From: Rhizobium sp. CFBP 8762
GTDB taxonomy: Bacteria > Pseudomonadota > Alphaproteobacteria > Rhizobiales > Rhizobiaceae
Length of the DNA stretch: 64,000 bases
Direction: 5' to 3'
Assembly (NCBI RefSeq): GCF_014841565.1
Contig: NZ_JACYUD010000002.1
Location: forward strand, 662,628-726,627
The position numbers and the translations under genes were made by a program. Positions within the stretch are counted from its first letter, which is position 1; every line of letters begins with the position of its first letter. Shown here piece by piece: positions 26,461-34,743 of the stretch. The notes below the pieces were generated by a model, which worked only from the letters and a program-made list of their open reading frames with translations, did not search any database and was not told the origin of the DNA.

Positions 26461-28230
26461 ATGATCCACAAAACAAAAAAGCTCATCAACGCCCCCGAAA
26501 ACATCATCCCGGAATTTATAGAGGGGTTCGTGGGTTCACATTCGGATTTGCTGACCGTGGAAGGTCCAACAGGCCGCGCGGTCGTGGCACGTCATGGCCC
26601 GAGGGACGGGAAAGTCGGTATCGTCATCGGCGGAGGCTCAGGGCATGAACCGGCGTTTCTCGGGTATGTGGGTCAGGGTTTGGCCGATGCCGCTGCGGTC
26701 GGAAACGTTTTTGCGTCTCCATCACCCGAGCATATTCTCGATGCCGGACGTGCCGCCGACGGGGGAAAGGGTGTTCTGTTTCTCTACGGCAACTACACCG
26801 GTGATGTTTTGAACTTCACAATGGCTTCGGAAGACTTGGCTGCGGAAGGCACGCCGGTTAAGCAGTTTGCGGTAACGGATGATATCGCTTCGGCACCGCT
26901 TGAACGGCATCGCGAACGGCGTGGTGTGGCTGGCGATTTCTTTGTTTTTAAATGTGCCGGTGCAGCGGCCAGTCTTGGTGAAAGCCTTGACAGCGTCCAT
27001 GCTGCAGCAACTCTGGCCAATGACCGGTGCCGTTCCATGGGCGTCGCACTCGGCGCATGTTCATTGCCGCAAACGGCGACGCCGAACTTCGAGATCGGCC
27101 CGGAAGATATGGAAATCGGCATGGGTATCCATGGCGAGCCGGGAATGCGCCGCGCCAGATTGGCACCTGCCGACACGGTTACCGATATGTTGATGGAACC
27201 GGTTGTGCAGGAACTGGACCTCAAGAGCGGCGACCGGGTGGCCGTGCTGGTTAACGGTTTGGGAGCAACGACGCAGCTAGAACTCTTTCTGGTGTACCGT
27301 CGTGTCCAGCAGATCCTTCAAACCAGAGGCATACTTATCCACGCCAACTGGGTTGGTAATTACACAACGTCGCTGGAGATGGCGGGGGCCTCGGTCACAC
27401 TGTTGAAGCTTGACGATCGTTTGACGCAACTGCTCGACCACCCCTGCCACACACCCGCGCTGACAGTGGGACCAATCAAGACACCGGAACCGACGGCAAC
27501 GCGCTTCGAACGCAAGGTGCAAAGCGTCAACGCAGAAGCGGTGGTAGTGCGTGAGACGCTTGCAACATCGGGTCGCATCTCACCCGCGATCTTTGTTGGC
27601 ATGATGCGGGCGGTTGCCGATACGATCCACGCAGAGAAGGATCATTTATCCCGCCTTGATGGCGTGCTGGGCGACGGGGATCATGGCGTTACCATGGATA
27701 TCGGCTGGACTGCTGTGTGTCAGGCGTTTGCTGACCGGGACAAGGACGAGGTGATCAGCCAAACCTGCGAGCGAATGGCCCACGCGTTTCTCACCGCCGT
27801 TGGCGCATCGTCGGGGCCGCTCTATGCGAGCGCCTTGCGCGCCGCTGGAAAGGCCGTCGCCGATCGTTTAAACTTGGACGGCACGGCAACAGCAGCCTGG
27901 ATCAAGGGCATGGTGGACGGAATTTTGGATCGGGGCGGAGCCAAACCGGGCGACAAAACGATGGTCGACGCCTGGGTGCCTGCCGCAGAGGCCGCAGTCG
28001 AAGCGGCTCGGGCGGGCGGCGATGAACTCGCGGTTCTGACAGCCGCACGCGATGCAGCCAAGGCCGGCGCGCACCATTCCGCAGGGCTTGTGAGTACCCG
28101 CGGGCGTTCTGCGAAGCTTGGCGAACGATCCATCGGCCATATCGATCCGGGCGCAATGTCAGCCTATCTGATGATCAATGCAATGACAGGCGCTCTGGAA
28201 GCGCTATGGTCATCCTCGGAAACCCTTTAA
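26461..28230 (+). CDS. Dihydroxyacetone-type kinase, fused DhaK-DhaL domains
   Basis: This 589-residue ATP-dependent kinase joins a DhaK substrate domain (about 1-330) and a DhaL nucleotide domain (about 375-585). The DhaK part has GGGSGHEPAFLGYVG (about 57-71) and the His in GIHGEPG (about 224), which in this family bonds covalently to the keto group. The DhaL part has LGDGDHG (about 403-409), which holds Mg-ATP. Besides dihydroxyacetone, family members phosphorylate D- and L-erythrulose. Beside a split transketolase and TRAP importer, a four- or five-carbon ketose is a reasonable substrate. It ends the operon, convergent with the PdxH-like gene. Confidence 0.93.
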   Translation: MIHKTKKLINAPENIIPEFIEGFVGSHSDLLTVEGPTGRAVVARHGPRDGKVGIVIGGGSGHEPAFLGYVGQGLADAAAVGNVFASPSPEHILDAGRAADGGKGVLFLYGNYTGDVLNFTMASEDLAAEGTPVKQFAVTDDIASAPLERHRERRGVAGDFFVFKCAGAAASLGESLDSVHAAATLANDRCRSMGVALGACSLPQTATPNFEIGPEDMEIGMGIHGEPGMRRARLAPADTVTDMLMEPVVQELDLKSGDRVAVLVNGLGATTQLELFLVYRRVQQILQTRGILIHANWVGNYTTSLEMAGASVTLLKLDDRLTQLLDHPCHTPALTVGPIKTPEPTATRFERKVQSVNAEAVVVRETLATSGRISPAIFVGMMRAVADTIHAEKDHLSRLDGVLGDGDHGVTMDIGWTAVCQAFADRDKDEVISQTCERMAHAFLTAVGASSGPLYASALRAAGKAVADRLNLDGTATAAWIKGMVDGILDRGGAKPGDKTMVDAWVPAAEAAVEAARAGGDELAVLTAARDAAKAGAHHSAGLVSTRGRSAKLGERSIGHIDPGAMSAYLMINAMTGALEALWSSSETL

Positions 28231-28252
28231 CGTGCTGTCGCGAAGGGTGCCA

Positions 28253-28897
28253 TTATGGCCACAACTGCCCGCGTCGCCAGATGGCATTCTCGCGCGTGTA
28301 CAGCAGCCGGTGATGTCGCCTGTCTTTCGCCCCCTGCCAAAATTCGACCTCATGCGGTGAAACGATAAAGAGCGCCCAATTTAACGAAACGCGGTCCGGC
28401 GTTTCAACCAAGACGCGCTCATAGGCAGCGAGAGTTTCCGCCAGTTCCTGTCTTGATGACAGGGGCTGGCTTTGTCGTCCGGCGAAAACATTTGCTTTCG
28501 CTGCGGCGGATCGGGCTAAGAAGTCGGCGTCTCGCTCATGATCGTCAGCCTTGAAGGCACGGCCACGGATACGAACCTGCCGACCGAGCGGAGACCAATA
28601 AAATGTGAGAGAGACGTTGGGGTTCGCTTCTATCTGGCCGCCCTTCGGTCCATTGCCTGTTGTTGCGAAATGCCAACCCCTTGCATCGAGGTTTTTGAGA
28701 ATGAGCACGCGGGCATCCGGCTGGCCGGTCTCGTCTACCGTCGATAGTACCATCGTGTGTGGCTCCTGAATGCCGGCATTGATCGCATCCTGTAACCAGA
28801 CGCCGAAGAGCTCAATGGGATCGGCAGGGGTTGTGGTCATATCGAAATCCGGGAATGGGCCCGCCAGGGATGGCAGGGCACGCAATACGTCTTTCAT
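28253..28897 (-). CDS. Pyridoxamine 5'-phosphate oxidase-like flavoprotein (PdxH family)
   Basis: This 214-residue protein of the FMN-binding split barrel family resembles PdxH: MVLSTVDETGQPDARVLILK (FMN phosphate site), GWHFATTGNGPKGGQIEANP, FYWSPLGRQVRIRG and a C-terminal region ending in WRRGQLWP. PdxH oxidises PNP or PMP to PLP. Some substrate residues differ slightly from the housekeeping enzyme, so it may be a paralogue with another small substrate. The start MKDVLRAL overlaps the stop of the upstream methyltransferase (ATGA), so they form a two-gene operon. Confidence 0.85.
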   Translation of the reverse strand: MKDVLRALPSLAGPFPDFDMTTTPADPIELFGVWLQDAINAGIQEPHTMVLSTVDETGQPDARVLILKNLDARGWHFATTGNGPKGGQIEANPNVSLTFYWSPLGRQVRIRGRAFKADDHERDADFLARSAAAKANVFAGRQSQPLSSRQELAETLAAYERVLVETPDRVSLNWALFIVSPHEVEFWQGAKDRRHHRLLYTRENAIWRRGQLWP

Positions 28898-29682
28898 CGT
28901 TTGTCTCCCGGTTTTGCGACGATCAGTCGAAGGGATCCTTCGAAGAACGGCTGTCTGCGCAGCCCGCCATAGCGCGCATCCCAGGTACCATCGGAAAGAT
29001 CCCGTCTGAGGTCCGCCACAAACCGGTCCCCGACGCTCGGGTCGACAAAACTCCATGCCGAATTGGCAAGCCGCGCTCCCGCCTCCAACAGGCGTTCGGG
29101 TCTTCCGTAATAGGCCTCGCTAAATCCATCGGTGCAGCTGAGTGGTATAGGGACAGACAGACTATCGACATGACCGCCCAATCCCTCCGCAATTGTACTA
29201 ATCGCAGGATAGCGGCGGGCCTCGACAGCGATCATTTCAGGCGCATAGTCATTCAGCCAGCAACGCGTCAGTTCGCTCGGATCGCAGGTGAGGATGAGAA
29301 CCGGCCCGCGCGTAACACGCCGCATTTCCAACAGCCCGGCCTTCAGATCAGGCCATTGATGCACGGTGAACGTTGCCATGCTCGCGTCGAAGCTTTGGTC
29401 GGAAAAGGGTAAGGTCTCGGCAACCGCATCGATTGCGACGGGGAGATGCGCCGGGCGTTGCGCCCGCATGGATGCTGATGGTTCTACAGCAGTCACGGCG
29501 CGATCGACCGGCTCGTAGGATCCGGCACCAGCGCCAACATTCAATACCGTCTTCGCATTGCCCAGTGACTGTCGAATAACCTCTGCAATATGTGGGTCCG
29601 GCTGGCGGTAGTTCGAATAGCCCTTGCCGATGATGCCATAATCGGCATCGCCAGCGCTGCCATCGTCATGTCGAGTGTCCAT
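28894..29682 (-). CDS. SAM-dependent class I methyltransferase
   Basis: This 262-residue protein has the SAM-binding motif I VLNVGAGAGSYEP (about 45-57), the acidic strand end VTAVEPS, and FDASMATFTVHQW for motif IV, all typical of Methyltransf_11 proteins. The C-terminal half has no further recognised domain. It is encoded first in an operon with the PdxH-like gene and is divergent from a LysR regulator. The start MDTRHDDG is preferred over an upstream Met because the upstream codons belong to the shared promoter region. Substrate unknown. Confidence 0.85.
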   Translation of the reverse strand: MDTRHDDGSAGDADYGIIGKGYSNYRQPDPHIAEVIRQSLGNAKTVLNVGAGAGSYEPVDRAVTAVEPSASMRAQRPAHLPVAIDAVAETLPFSDQSFDASMATFTVHQWPDLKAGLLEMRRVTRGPVLILTCDPSELTRCWLNDYAPEMIAVEARRYPAISTIAEGLGGHVDSLSVPIPLSCTDGFSEAYYGRPERLLEAGARLANSAWSFVDPSVGDRFVADLRRDLSDGTWDARYGGLRRQPFFEGSLRLIVAKPGDKR

Positions 29683-29827
29683 TGTTCGTTTCCCTTGATT
29701 GAAAGAGCAGTTCACCGCAGAGTCAGGTCCACAAATGGTGTGCCTGACGCGATCTCTGCGAAGACAACCCTATCTTTTGCGGTATGGAAACCGATATGAT
29801 CGAACATTCATTGTTCGGAAAACGCAC

Positions 29828-30727
29828 ATGGCTCGACATATACCTTCCCTGAATGCTCTTCGCGCTTTTGAGGCCGCCGGTCGGCTTGGGCGCATGACGC
29901 TGGCGGCCATCGAGCTTAACGTGACCCATAGCGCTATCAGCCGCCAGGTCCAAAATCTCGAGGCTGTTCTGGGTGTGCCTTTGTTCGAAGGCCCGAAAAA
30001 CCGTTTGCGGCTGACTGAAGCGGGAGTCACGCTACTGGCTGGTCTGGGCACTGCATTTGATCAGATTGACGCTTCGGTGCGTTCGGTTGCCGATACCGAC
30101 GAAGGCCCGCTCGATGTTTCCTGCCCGGGAACGTTCACGATGCGGTGGCTTATTCCACGGCTTTACCGGTTTCAGACGGACTACCCAAACATCGATGTGC
30201 GGCTGACTGCGTCATCCAAGCCCGTGGACTTCGAGCGCGATGGTTTTGACGTGGCTATCCGGGTGGGCGATCCTCCCTGGCCCGCAGGTGCTGATGTTAT
30301 TGCGCTCTTTCCGGAACAGATCGGCCCGGTTCTGGCTGCAATGCCTGCCACCGGACAGGTTGAAAGTCTGCATGGCTTTCCCGAACTGCACACCCGCACA
30401 CGACCCAGCGCGTGGCCAGACTGGCGGGCGCGCTCCGGACGCTCGATTGCCGCAGGTCCAAAGGTCGATTATGAGCATTTTTATTTTATGCTGGAGGCGG
30501 CACGGGCAGGACTTGGGGTCTGCGCCGCGCCTTGGCCCTATGTGGCCGATGACATCAAAGCGCACAGGCTTGTAGCCCCATTCGGCTTTATCGATAGCGG
30601 TCATAGCTACGTGGCGCTGCGTCGCTCACGGCGCAATCGCAAGGCCAGCCTGTTCTGCGATTGGCTTCAAGCGGAGGCCGAACATTTTCAGCAATCGGAT
30701 CCCGCCGAACCAGGCGGTGCCTTATAG
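29828..30727 (+). CDS. LysR-family regulator, GcvA-like
   Basis: This 299-residue LysR protein has the HTH SLNALRAFEAAGRLGRMTLA followed by NVTHSAISRQVQNLEAVL, then an effector domain with CPGTFTMRWLIPRLYRF and GFDVAIRVGDPPWP. It is divergent from the methyltransferase/PdxH-like pair with about 145 bases between starts, so it is the likely regulator of that pair and of itself. The start at 29828 is supported by alignment of the HTH near the N-terminus; 43 in-frame codons upstream lie in the promoter region. Inducer unknown. Confidence 0.88.
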   Translation: MARHIPSLNALRAFEAAGRLGRMTLAAIELNVTHSAISRQVQNLEAVLGVPLFEGPKNRLRLTEAGVTLLAGLGTAFDQIDASVRSVADTDEGPLDVSCPGTFTMRWLIPRLYRFQTDYPNIDVRLTASSKPVDFERDGFDVAIRVGDPPWPAGADVIALFPEQIGPVLAAMPATGQVESLHGFPELHTRTRPSAWPDWRARSGRSIAAGPKVDYEHFYFMLEAARAGLGVCAAPWPYVADDIKAHRLVAPFGFIDSGHSYVALRRSRRNRKASLFCDWLQAEAEHFQQSDPAEPGGAL

Positions 30728-30739
30728 ACAATGTCCGGT

Positions 30740-30757
30740 GATGGTCAAATGACCATC
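30740..30757. terminator. Hairpin at the convergent LysR/MAPEG gene ends
   Basis: An 8-bp perfect stem (GATGGTCA/TGACCATC) with a 2-base loop overlaps the last codons of the MAPEG gene, just after the LysR stop. Its position suggests a shared terminator for both directions. The lack of a T-run lowers confidence. Confidence 0.35.
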
Positions 30758-31281
30758 GCTGCAAGGCACGCCAGAAGCCCAAGGACGTTCGGATAAAACG
30801 TCATTGCAAAGCCGAATGCCCGCCCTTTTGCGCCGTATCGGTAGCCTGCCCAGAACAAAAATCGGCCAGCGCTAAACAGGCACGTCATGGCTGTTATCAG
30901 CGCGACGGAGTGGTCAAATGTTGCGACGATGACCATATGCGTAAAGATCGCGAGAACGGTCTGCTCAAGGGTATTCTGCAGAATCGCACTTGCCTGCCGA
31001 ACATCTGCAGAGCCAGATCCGGAACTGCTCCCGGCGATATCCTGCGACGAGAAAAATCGGTAGCGCGCTACATTTCCAATTGCCGCTGCCAGCCAGATGA
31101 CGACGAACAGGTCAACGCATAGAACGGCTTTCAAACGGTCTGTAAACATCAGAACCGGTGTTGCATGATCCCGCAAGGCCACACCCGCCATCACCGCGAC
31201 CACCAGAACCAAAGCGCAGCCCATCGCGACCAAAACACCGCGTTGCTCTCGTTTAAACTCCGCGGCGGTCAAGGTATCCAT
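30745..31281 (-). CDS. MAPEG-family membrane protein
   Basis: This 178-residue inner-membrane protein has four hydrophobic segments. LQNTLEQTVLAIFTHMVIVA and FSAGRFLFWAGYRYGAKGRAF match the MAPEG pattern (ENxxE-like helix 2 start and the R-x-x-x-Y-x-x-x-R-FG type loop). MAPEG proteins include microsomal glutathione transferases, and bacterial members are mostly uncharacterised. The ATG overlaps the TAA of the GGDEF gene (TAATG), so they are coupled. Unusually for the family it has a Ser/Gly-rich insert (AGSSSGSGSAD) after the second membrane segment. Confidence 0.8.
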   Translation of the reverse strand: MDTLTAAEFKREQRGVLVAMGCALVLVVAVMAGVALRDHATPVLMFTDRLKAVLCVDLFVVIWLAAAIGNVARYRFFSSQDIAGSSSGSGSADVRQASAILQNTLEQTVLAIFTHMVIVATFDHSVALITAMTCLFSAGRFLFWAGYRYGAKGRAFGFAMTFYPNVLGLLACLAAMVI

Positions 31282-32162
31282 TATCGCACGACGCTTCGGT
31301 TTCGGCCATGCGATTTGGCTTCATAGAGGTTGGCGTCGGCACGCCGGTAGACCTCCATGAATGACCTATCGGTTTTGGTTAAAGCCGTAGCGCCCATACT
31401 GATGGTGAGTTCAATATCCGGCGGAAGCGATGTCACCAATCGCCCAACCGAGGCGTGGATGCTGGACGTCAGCAATTCCAGATCAACCGCGTGCTCGAAG
31501 CTCATGATGCAAAACTCATCACCGCCGATGCGCACGACCTTGTCCTCACCGGACGTCGCAGCCCGCAATCCCTCGCACACCGCAATGATTGCCTGATCGC
31601 CGACGGCGTGGCCCCAAACATCATTGATGGTTTTGAAACGGTCAATATCGATAAGGATCAGCGCCGCGTCCGACCCCTTCTCGATTGCCGTTTCGAAATC
31701 AGGACGTCCAACTTCATTCAGCCAGCGCCGGTTCAGCGTGTGGGTCATGCCATCGGTATAGGCAGCCCGTGTAATCGTCAGCAGTTCCTGATCAAGATGC
31801 TCCAGTGTCTGCTGCACGCCAGCCATAAGACGCCCCGCCTCGTCTTCGTATTGAACGGGCAGAAGTGGTAGAACATGTTTGTCGGAGTAATCTTGCAGCG
31901 CCTTCGCCGATCGCAACAGCGGCTCAAGCATTCCGGCCAGTGTCACGAATGTGAAACCGGTGCCGATGATGGTTCCGAGCAGAACGACACTGATAACCTC
32001 GATGGATATTGTCAGATTCGATTTGGCGAGTGCCCAGACAACCAGTCCGATCAGCGGCACATGCGTTCCGATGAAGCAAACGAGCAGGATGCGACCGACA
32101 AAGGATTTCGGCCAACGAAGTTTTTGCATGCGTCGGTAGATGTACATTTTCGAACTCTTCAT
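31281..32162 (-). CDS. Membrane-anchored diguanylate cyclase (GGDEF)
   Basis: This 293-residue protein has two membrane helices (about 24-45 and 53-78) and a short HAMP-like linker. Its GGDEF domain (about 130-290) shows LILIDIDRFKTINDVWGHAVGD and an intact RIGGDEF at about 211-217. It should make cyclic-di-GMP from two GTP. The product-inhibition RxxD site normally found five residues ahead of GGDEF is absent (SGEDKVV there), so feedback control may be missing. It has almost no sensory domain between the two helices, so any signal probably acts through the membrane or a partner. It is coupled to the downstream MAPEG gene. Confidence 0.9.
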   Translation of the reverse strand: MKSSKMYIYRRMQKLRWPKSFVGRILLVCFIGTHVPLIGLVVWALAKSNLTISIEVISVVLLGTIIGTGFTFVTLAGMLEPLLRSAKALQDYSDKHVLPLLPVQYEDEAGRLMAGVQQTLEHLDQELLTITRAAYTDGMTHTLNRRWLNEVGRPDFETAIEKGSDAALILIDIDRFKTINDVWGHAVGDQAIIAVCEGLRAATSGEDKVVRIGGDEFCIMSFEHAVDLELLTSSIHASVGRLVTSLPPDIELTISMGATALTKTDRSFMEVYRRADANLYEAKSHGRNRSVVR

Positions 32163-32232
32163 TCCCGTCGCCTGTGCGATACAGGCTTAGAAATGTGTGT
32201 TCAACAACAAACATCATACAGATCAATAGTAT

Positions 32233-32255
32233 TATACTGCATCATATGCAGTATA
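32233..32255. promoter_or_regulatory. AT-rich dyad between ABC operon end and GGDEF gene
   Basis: TATACTGCA and TGCAGTATA are perfect 9-bp arms around a 5-base spacer. It lies 71 bases upstream of the GGDEF start and 54 bases downstream of the ABC ATPase stop. It could be an operator for the GGDEF gene or a terminator hairpin of the ABC operon. The AT-rich arms and missing T-run favour an operator. Confidence 0.35.
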
Positions 32256-32308
32256 TCTTATTTATCAAAGAGACAAGCGGCGACGATTGCGCCACAGGTC
32301 GTGGATCT

Positions 32309-33079
32309 TCAATTTCTCGTATGAAAATGCTTGAGAAACGAGCGTGTTGCTTCCTGCACGGGATTGTCGATCACCGTGCGAGCGGGTCCCTCCTCGACAA
32401 CCACGCCATCGCGCATGAACACCACGGTATCTGCGACTTCCCGCGCAAACGCAATTTCGTGGGTAACGATGATCATCGTCATGCCCTCGGCCGCCAGATC
32501 TTTCATGACAGACAGAACTTCGGAAACCAGTTCCGGGTCGAGAGCAGAGGTCGCCTCGTCGAATAACATCACGTCCGGTTCCATCGCAAGCGCCCGGGCA
32601 ATTGCCACACGCTGCTTTTGTCCGCCGGAAAGGCGCTGCGGATAGACGTCGGCTTTTTCGGCCAGACCGACTTTCGCCAACAGCTTGCGGGCCAATACAG
32701 CGGCTTCAGCCTTGGGGGTTCCTTTGGCTGATACCGGCCCCTCCATGACGTTTTGAAGCACAGTCATGTGCGGGAAGAGGTTGAAGTGCTGAAACACCAT
32801 CCCCGTGCCCATGCGGAAACGTGCCTGCTGTTGGCCGGACGGCAGGCGTGTGCCGGGGCCGAAGGAGAACGCATCCTTGCCGATCTGCACCGTGCCGCCA
32901 TCGGGAATGATCAGCAGGTTCATGCACCGCAGAAGGGTGGACTTGCCCGATCCCGAAGGGCCGATGAGGGCAACCACGTCACCGGTTGGAACCTTGAGAT
33001 TAATGTCCCGCAGAACGACCAGATCGCCGAATTGCTTCTTCAGCCCGTTGATATCAATTTTGTAGCTGTCAGTGCTCAT
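32309..33079 (-). CDS. Amino-acid-type ABC transporter ATPase
   Basis: This 256-residue single-domain ATPase of the GlnQ/HisP class has Walker [11 protein letters not shown] (about 38-47), the Q-loop [15 protein letters not shown], signature [16 protein letters not shown] and Walker [15 protein letters not shown] with the following VTHE switch His. It powers the importer made with the adjacent permease and binding protein. It is the last gene of a five-gene minus-strand operon. The family is specific for polar amino acids or related opines. Confidence 0.93.
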   Translation of the reverse strand: MSTDSYKIDINGLKKQFGDLVVLRDINLKVPTGDVVALIGPSGSGKSTLLRCMNLLIIPDGGTVQIGKDAFSFGPGTRLPSGQQQARFRMGTGMVFQHFNLFPHMTVLQNVMEGPVSAKGTPKAEAAVLARKLLAKVGLAEKADVYPQRLSGGQKQRVAIARALAMEPDVMLFDEATSALDPELVSEVLSVMKDLAAEGMTMIIVTHEIAFAREVADTVVFMRDGVVVEEGPARTVIDNPVQEATRSFLKHFHTRN

Positions 33080-33086
33080 ATCAGCC

Positions 33087-33749
33087 TCAATCGCTTGCCC
33101 GCAGGGATTTTTCGCTTTTCTTGACGATAGCTGTCAGCGGCACGAGAACCACGAAATAGATGATCGCAATGACGGTGTAGACTTCCAGCGGCCTGTAGGT
33201 TTCGGTGGCGGCCGCCTGACCCTGATACAGCAGGTCCGGCACGGCAAGCACCGAAACGAGCGACGTATTCTTGAACTGGATGATCGACTGGTTCATCAAA
33301 GGCGGGATCATCTGCTTGACGGCCTGTGGAAGGACAATGCGGCGCATGACCTTGCCGGACGTCAGGCCCAGTGCAAGGCCGGCCTCGCGCTGGCCGGTGT
33401 CGATCGACTGGATGCCGCCACGGATCACCTCGGCGTAGAACGATCCGCCATACAGCGCCAGCGTCAGGATCGAGGCCGTTATGGCCGTCATCTCGATCCC
33501 GATCAGAAGCGGAAGCGCATAGTAGAACCAGAGCAACTGGACCAGCAGAGGCGTACAGCGAAACAGTTCGATATATCCCCAGGACAGCCAACGCAGCGCT
33601 GCAAAACGCGAGAGCTGTGCCAGCCCTGCGACAAGACCAATCATCAGCCCAAGAACGATGACTGCCGCCGTCAGCGCTATCGTGACCAGCGTGCCTTCGA
33701 AGAGGAGCCCGCGATAGCTCCAGAGGATACTGAAATCCCATTGATACAT
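33087..33749 (-). CDS. Amino-acid-type ABC transporter permease
   Basis: This 220-residue inner-membrane protein of the HisM/GlnP family has about five membrane segments. It shows the N-terminal [20 protein letters not shown] block and the ATPase-coupling loop [22 protein letters not shown]. Only one permease gene occurs here, so a homodimer is expected. The gene lies between the binding protein and ATPase, seven bases from the latter. An overlapping frame of similar length is a shadow without membrane pattern. Confidence 0.92.
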   Translation of the reverse strand: MYQWDFSILWSYRGLLFEGTLVTIALTAAVIVLGLMIGLVAGLAQLSRFAALRWLSWGYIELFRCTPLLVQLLWFYYALPLLIGIEMTAITASILTLALYGGSFYAEVIRGGIQSIDTGQREAGLALGLTSGKVMRRIVLPQAVKQMIPPLMNQSIIQFKNTSLVSVLAVPDLLYQGQAAATETYRPLEVYTVIAIIYFVVLVPLTAIVKKSEKSLRASD

Positions 33750-33807
33750 GATGTCTCGCCCTTTGCTTCAGTCCGGCGCGCGCACATTGCGCGCGCCATC
33801 TCGTCCA

Positions 33808-34662
33808 TCAGAAAGTTACGCCGGAGGGCAGGTCTTCCAGAGTGATATCAACCTTCAGAAGGCTGTTCAGCACCGCTTCGCGAACGAGGCCAAGCCCCTG
33901 AGCGTAGACGATCCAGGTATTGAGGAAGTCGCGCATCGTCTTGTCCGTCTCGCGGCGAACCGCAGCATTGGATGTGGAGCCGAACAGCGGCAACGGCGCA
34001 ATACACGTGCCAAGGCGCGGATTGGTCTTCACGGCCTTGACGCCGCCCTGCCAGAAGATGGCCTGAGCATCGGCCCGACCGGTGGACAGAGCCATCGTCG
34101 CTTCGTCCAGTGTCTTCAGGCGCGTGATCGTCGCGTTCGGGCACAGCCGCGACGCGACCTGATCATGGGCCGAGCCCATATCAACGACCAGTTTCACCTC
34201 CGGCTTGTTGAGATCAGCCCACGTCTTGGGCTCAAAGCCCGGCTTTGCGATGACGGTCAGTGCGCTGTTGTAGACAGGAACGGTAAAATCAACCGCCAGA
34301 GCGCGCTTTGGTGTCGGGTTCATGCCGAACATGACATCCAGCTTGTTTGCCTGAAGATCGAGAATACCCGTGCCCCAGGTTGTTTCCACCATCTCCAGTT
34401 CAACCTCCATATCGGTGGCAAGTGCCTTGCCGATATCGTAGAACTGGCCGCCCCATTGACCGGTTTCCCTGTCCCGTACGGTCCATGGCGCACCCGTCGG
34501 TACGCCGCCGATGCGCAGCTTCTTGGAGCTCATGACCTGCTGGAACGTCGTCGTTGCTGCGGACGCCGCCTGTGCGTTTGCGGCTTTCGAGCTTGCGCCG
34601 ACAGCCGCCGCCACGATTGCGCCGCCGCCCAGAAGCCCGGCAAATTCTCGTCTGGTTACCAT
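33808..34662 (-). CDS. Amino-acid-type ABC transporter binding protein (type 3)
   Basis: This 284-residue periplasmic protein has a twin-arginine-type leader (TRREFAGLLGGGAIVAAAVG, cleavage near NAQA). The mature type-3 binding fold shows LRIGGVPTGAPWTVRD, GGQFYDIGKALATDM, LQANKLDVMFGMNPTPKRAL and DMGSAHDQVASRL. The classical amino-acid site residues are partly altered (VPTGAPW rather than V.P.YPPF), and the neighbouring genes are hydroxyacid dehydrogenases and an aldolase/lyase. The ligand may therefore be a hydroxy or keto acid derivative rather than a plain amino acid. That is inference. Confidence 0.9.
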   Translation of the reverse strand: MVTRREFAGLLGGGAIVAAAVGASSKAANAQAASAATTTFQQVMSSKKLRIGGVPTGAPWTVRDRETGQWGGQFYDIGKALATDMEVELEMVETTWGTGILDLQANKLDVMFGMNPTPKRALAVDFTVPVYNSALTVIAKPGFEPKTWADLNKPEVKLVVDMGSAHDQVASRLCPNATITRLKTLDEATMALSTGRADAQAIFWQGGVKAVKTNPRLGTCIAPLPLFGSTSNAAVRRETDKTMRDFLNTWIVYAQGLGLVREAVLNSLLKVDITLEDLPSGVTF

Positions 34663-34743
34663 GCTATTCCCCTTTTTTCCTTAGGTTATTGCGCCTGCCC
34701 ATCGGGCATCGGTCACAAACGCATGGGCGAATGCCCACACGCA

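Noticed and set aside
33076-33741. Alternative 221-codon frame over the amino-acid permease
   Set aside because: It is in another frame of the same strand, lacks membrane helices and is Arg/His-rich, typical of a GC-driven shadow frame.
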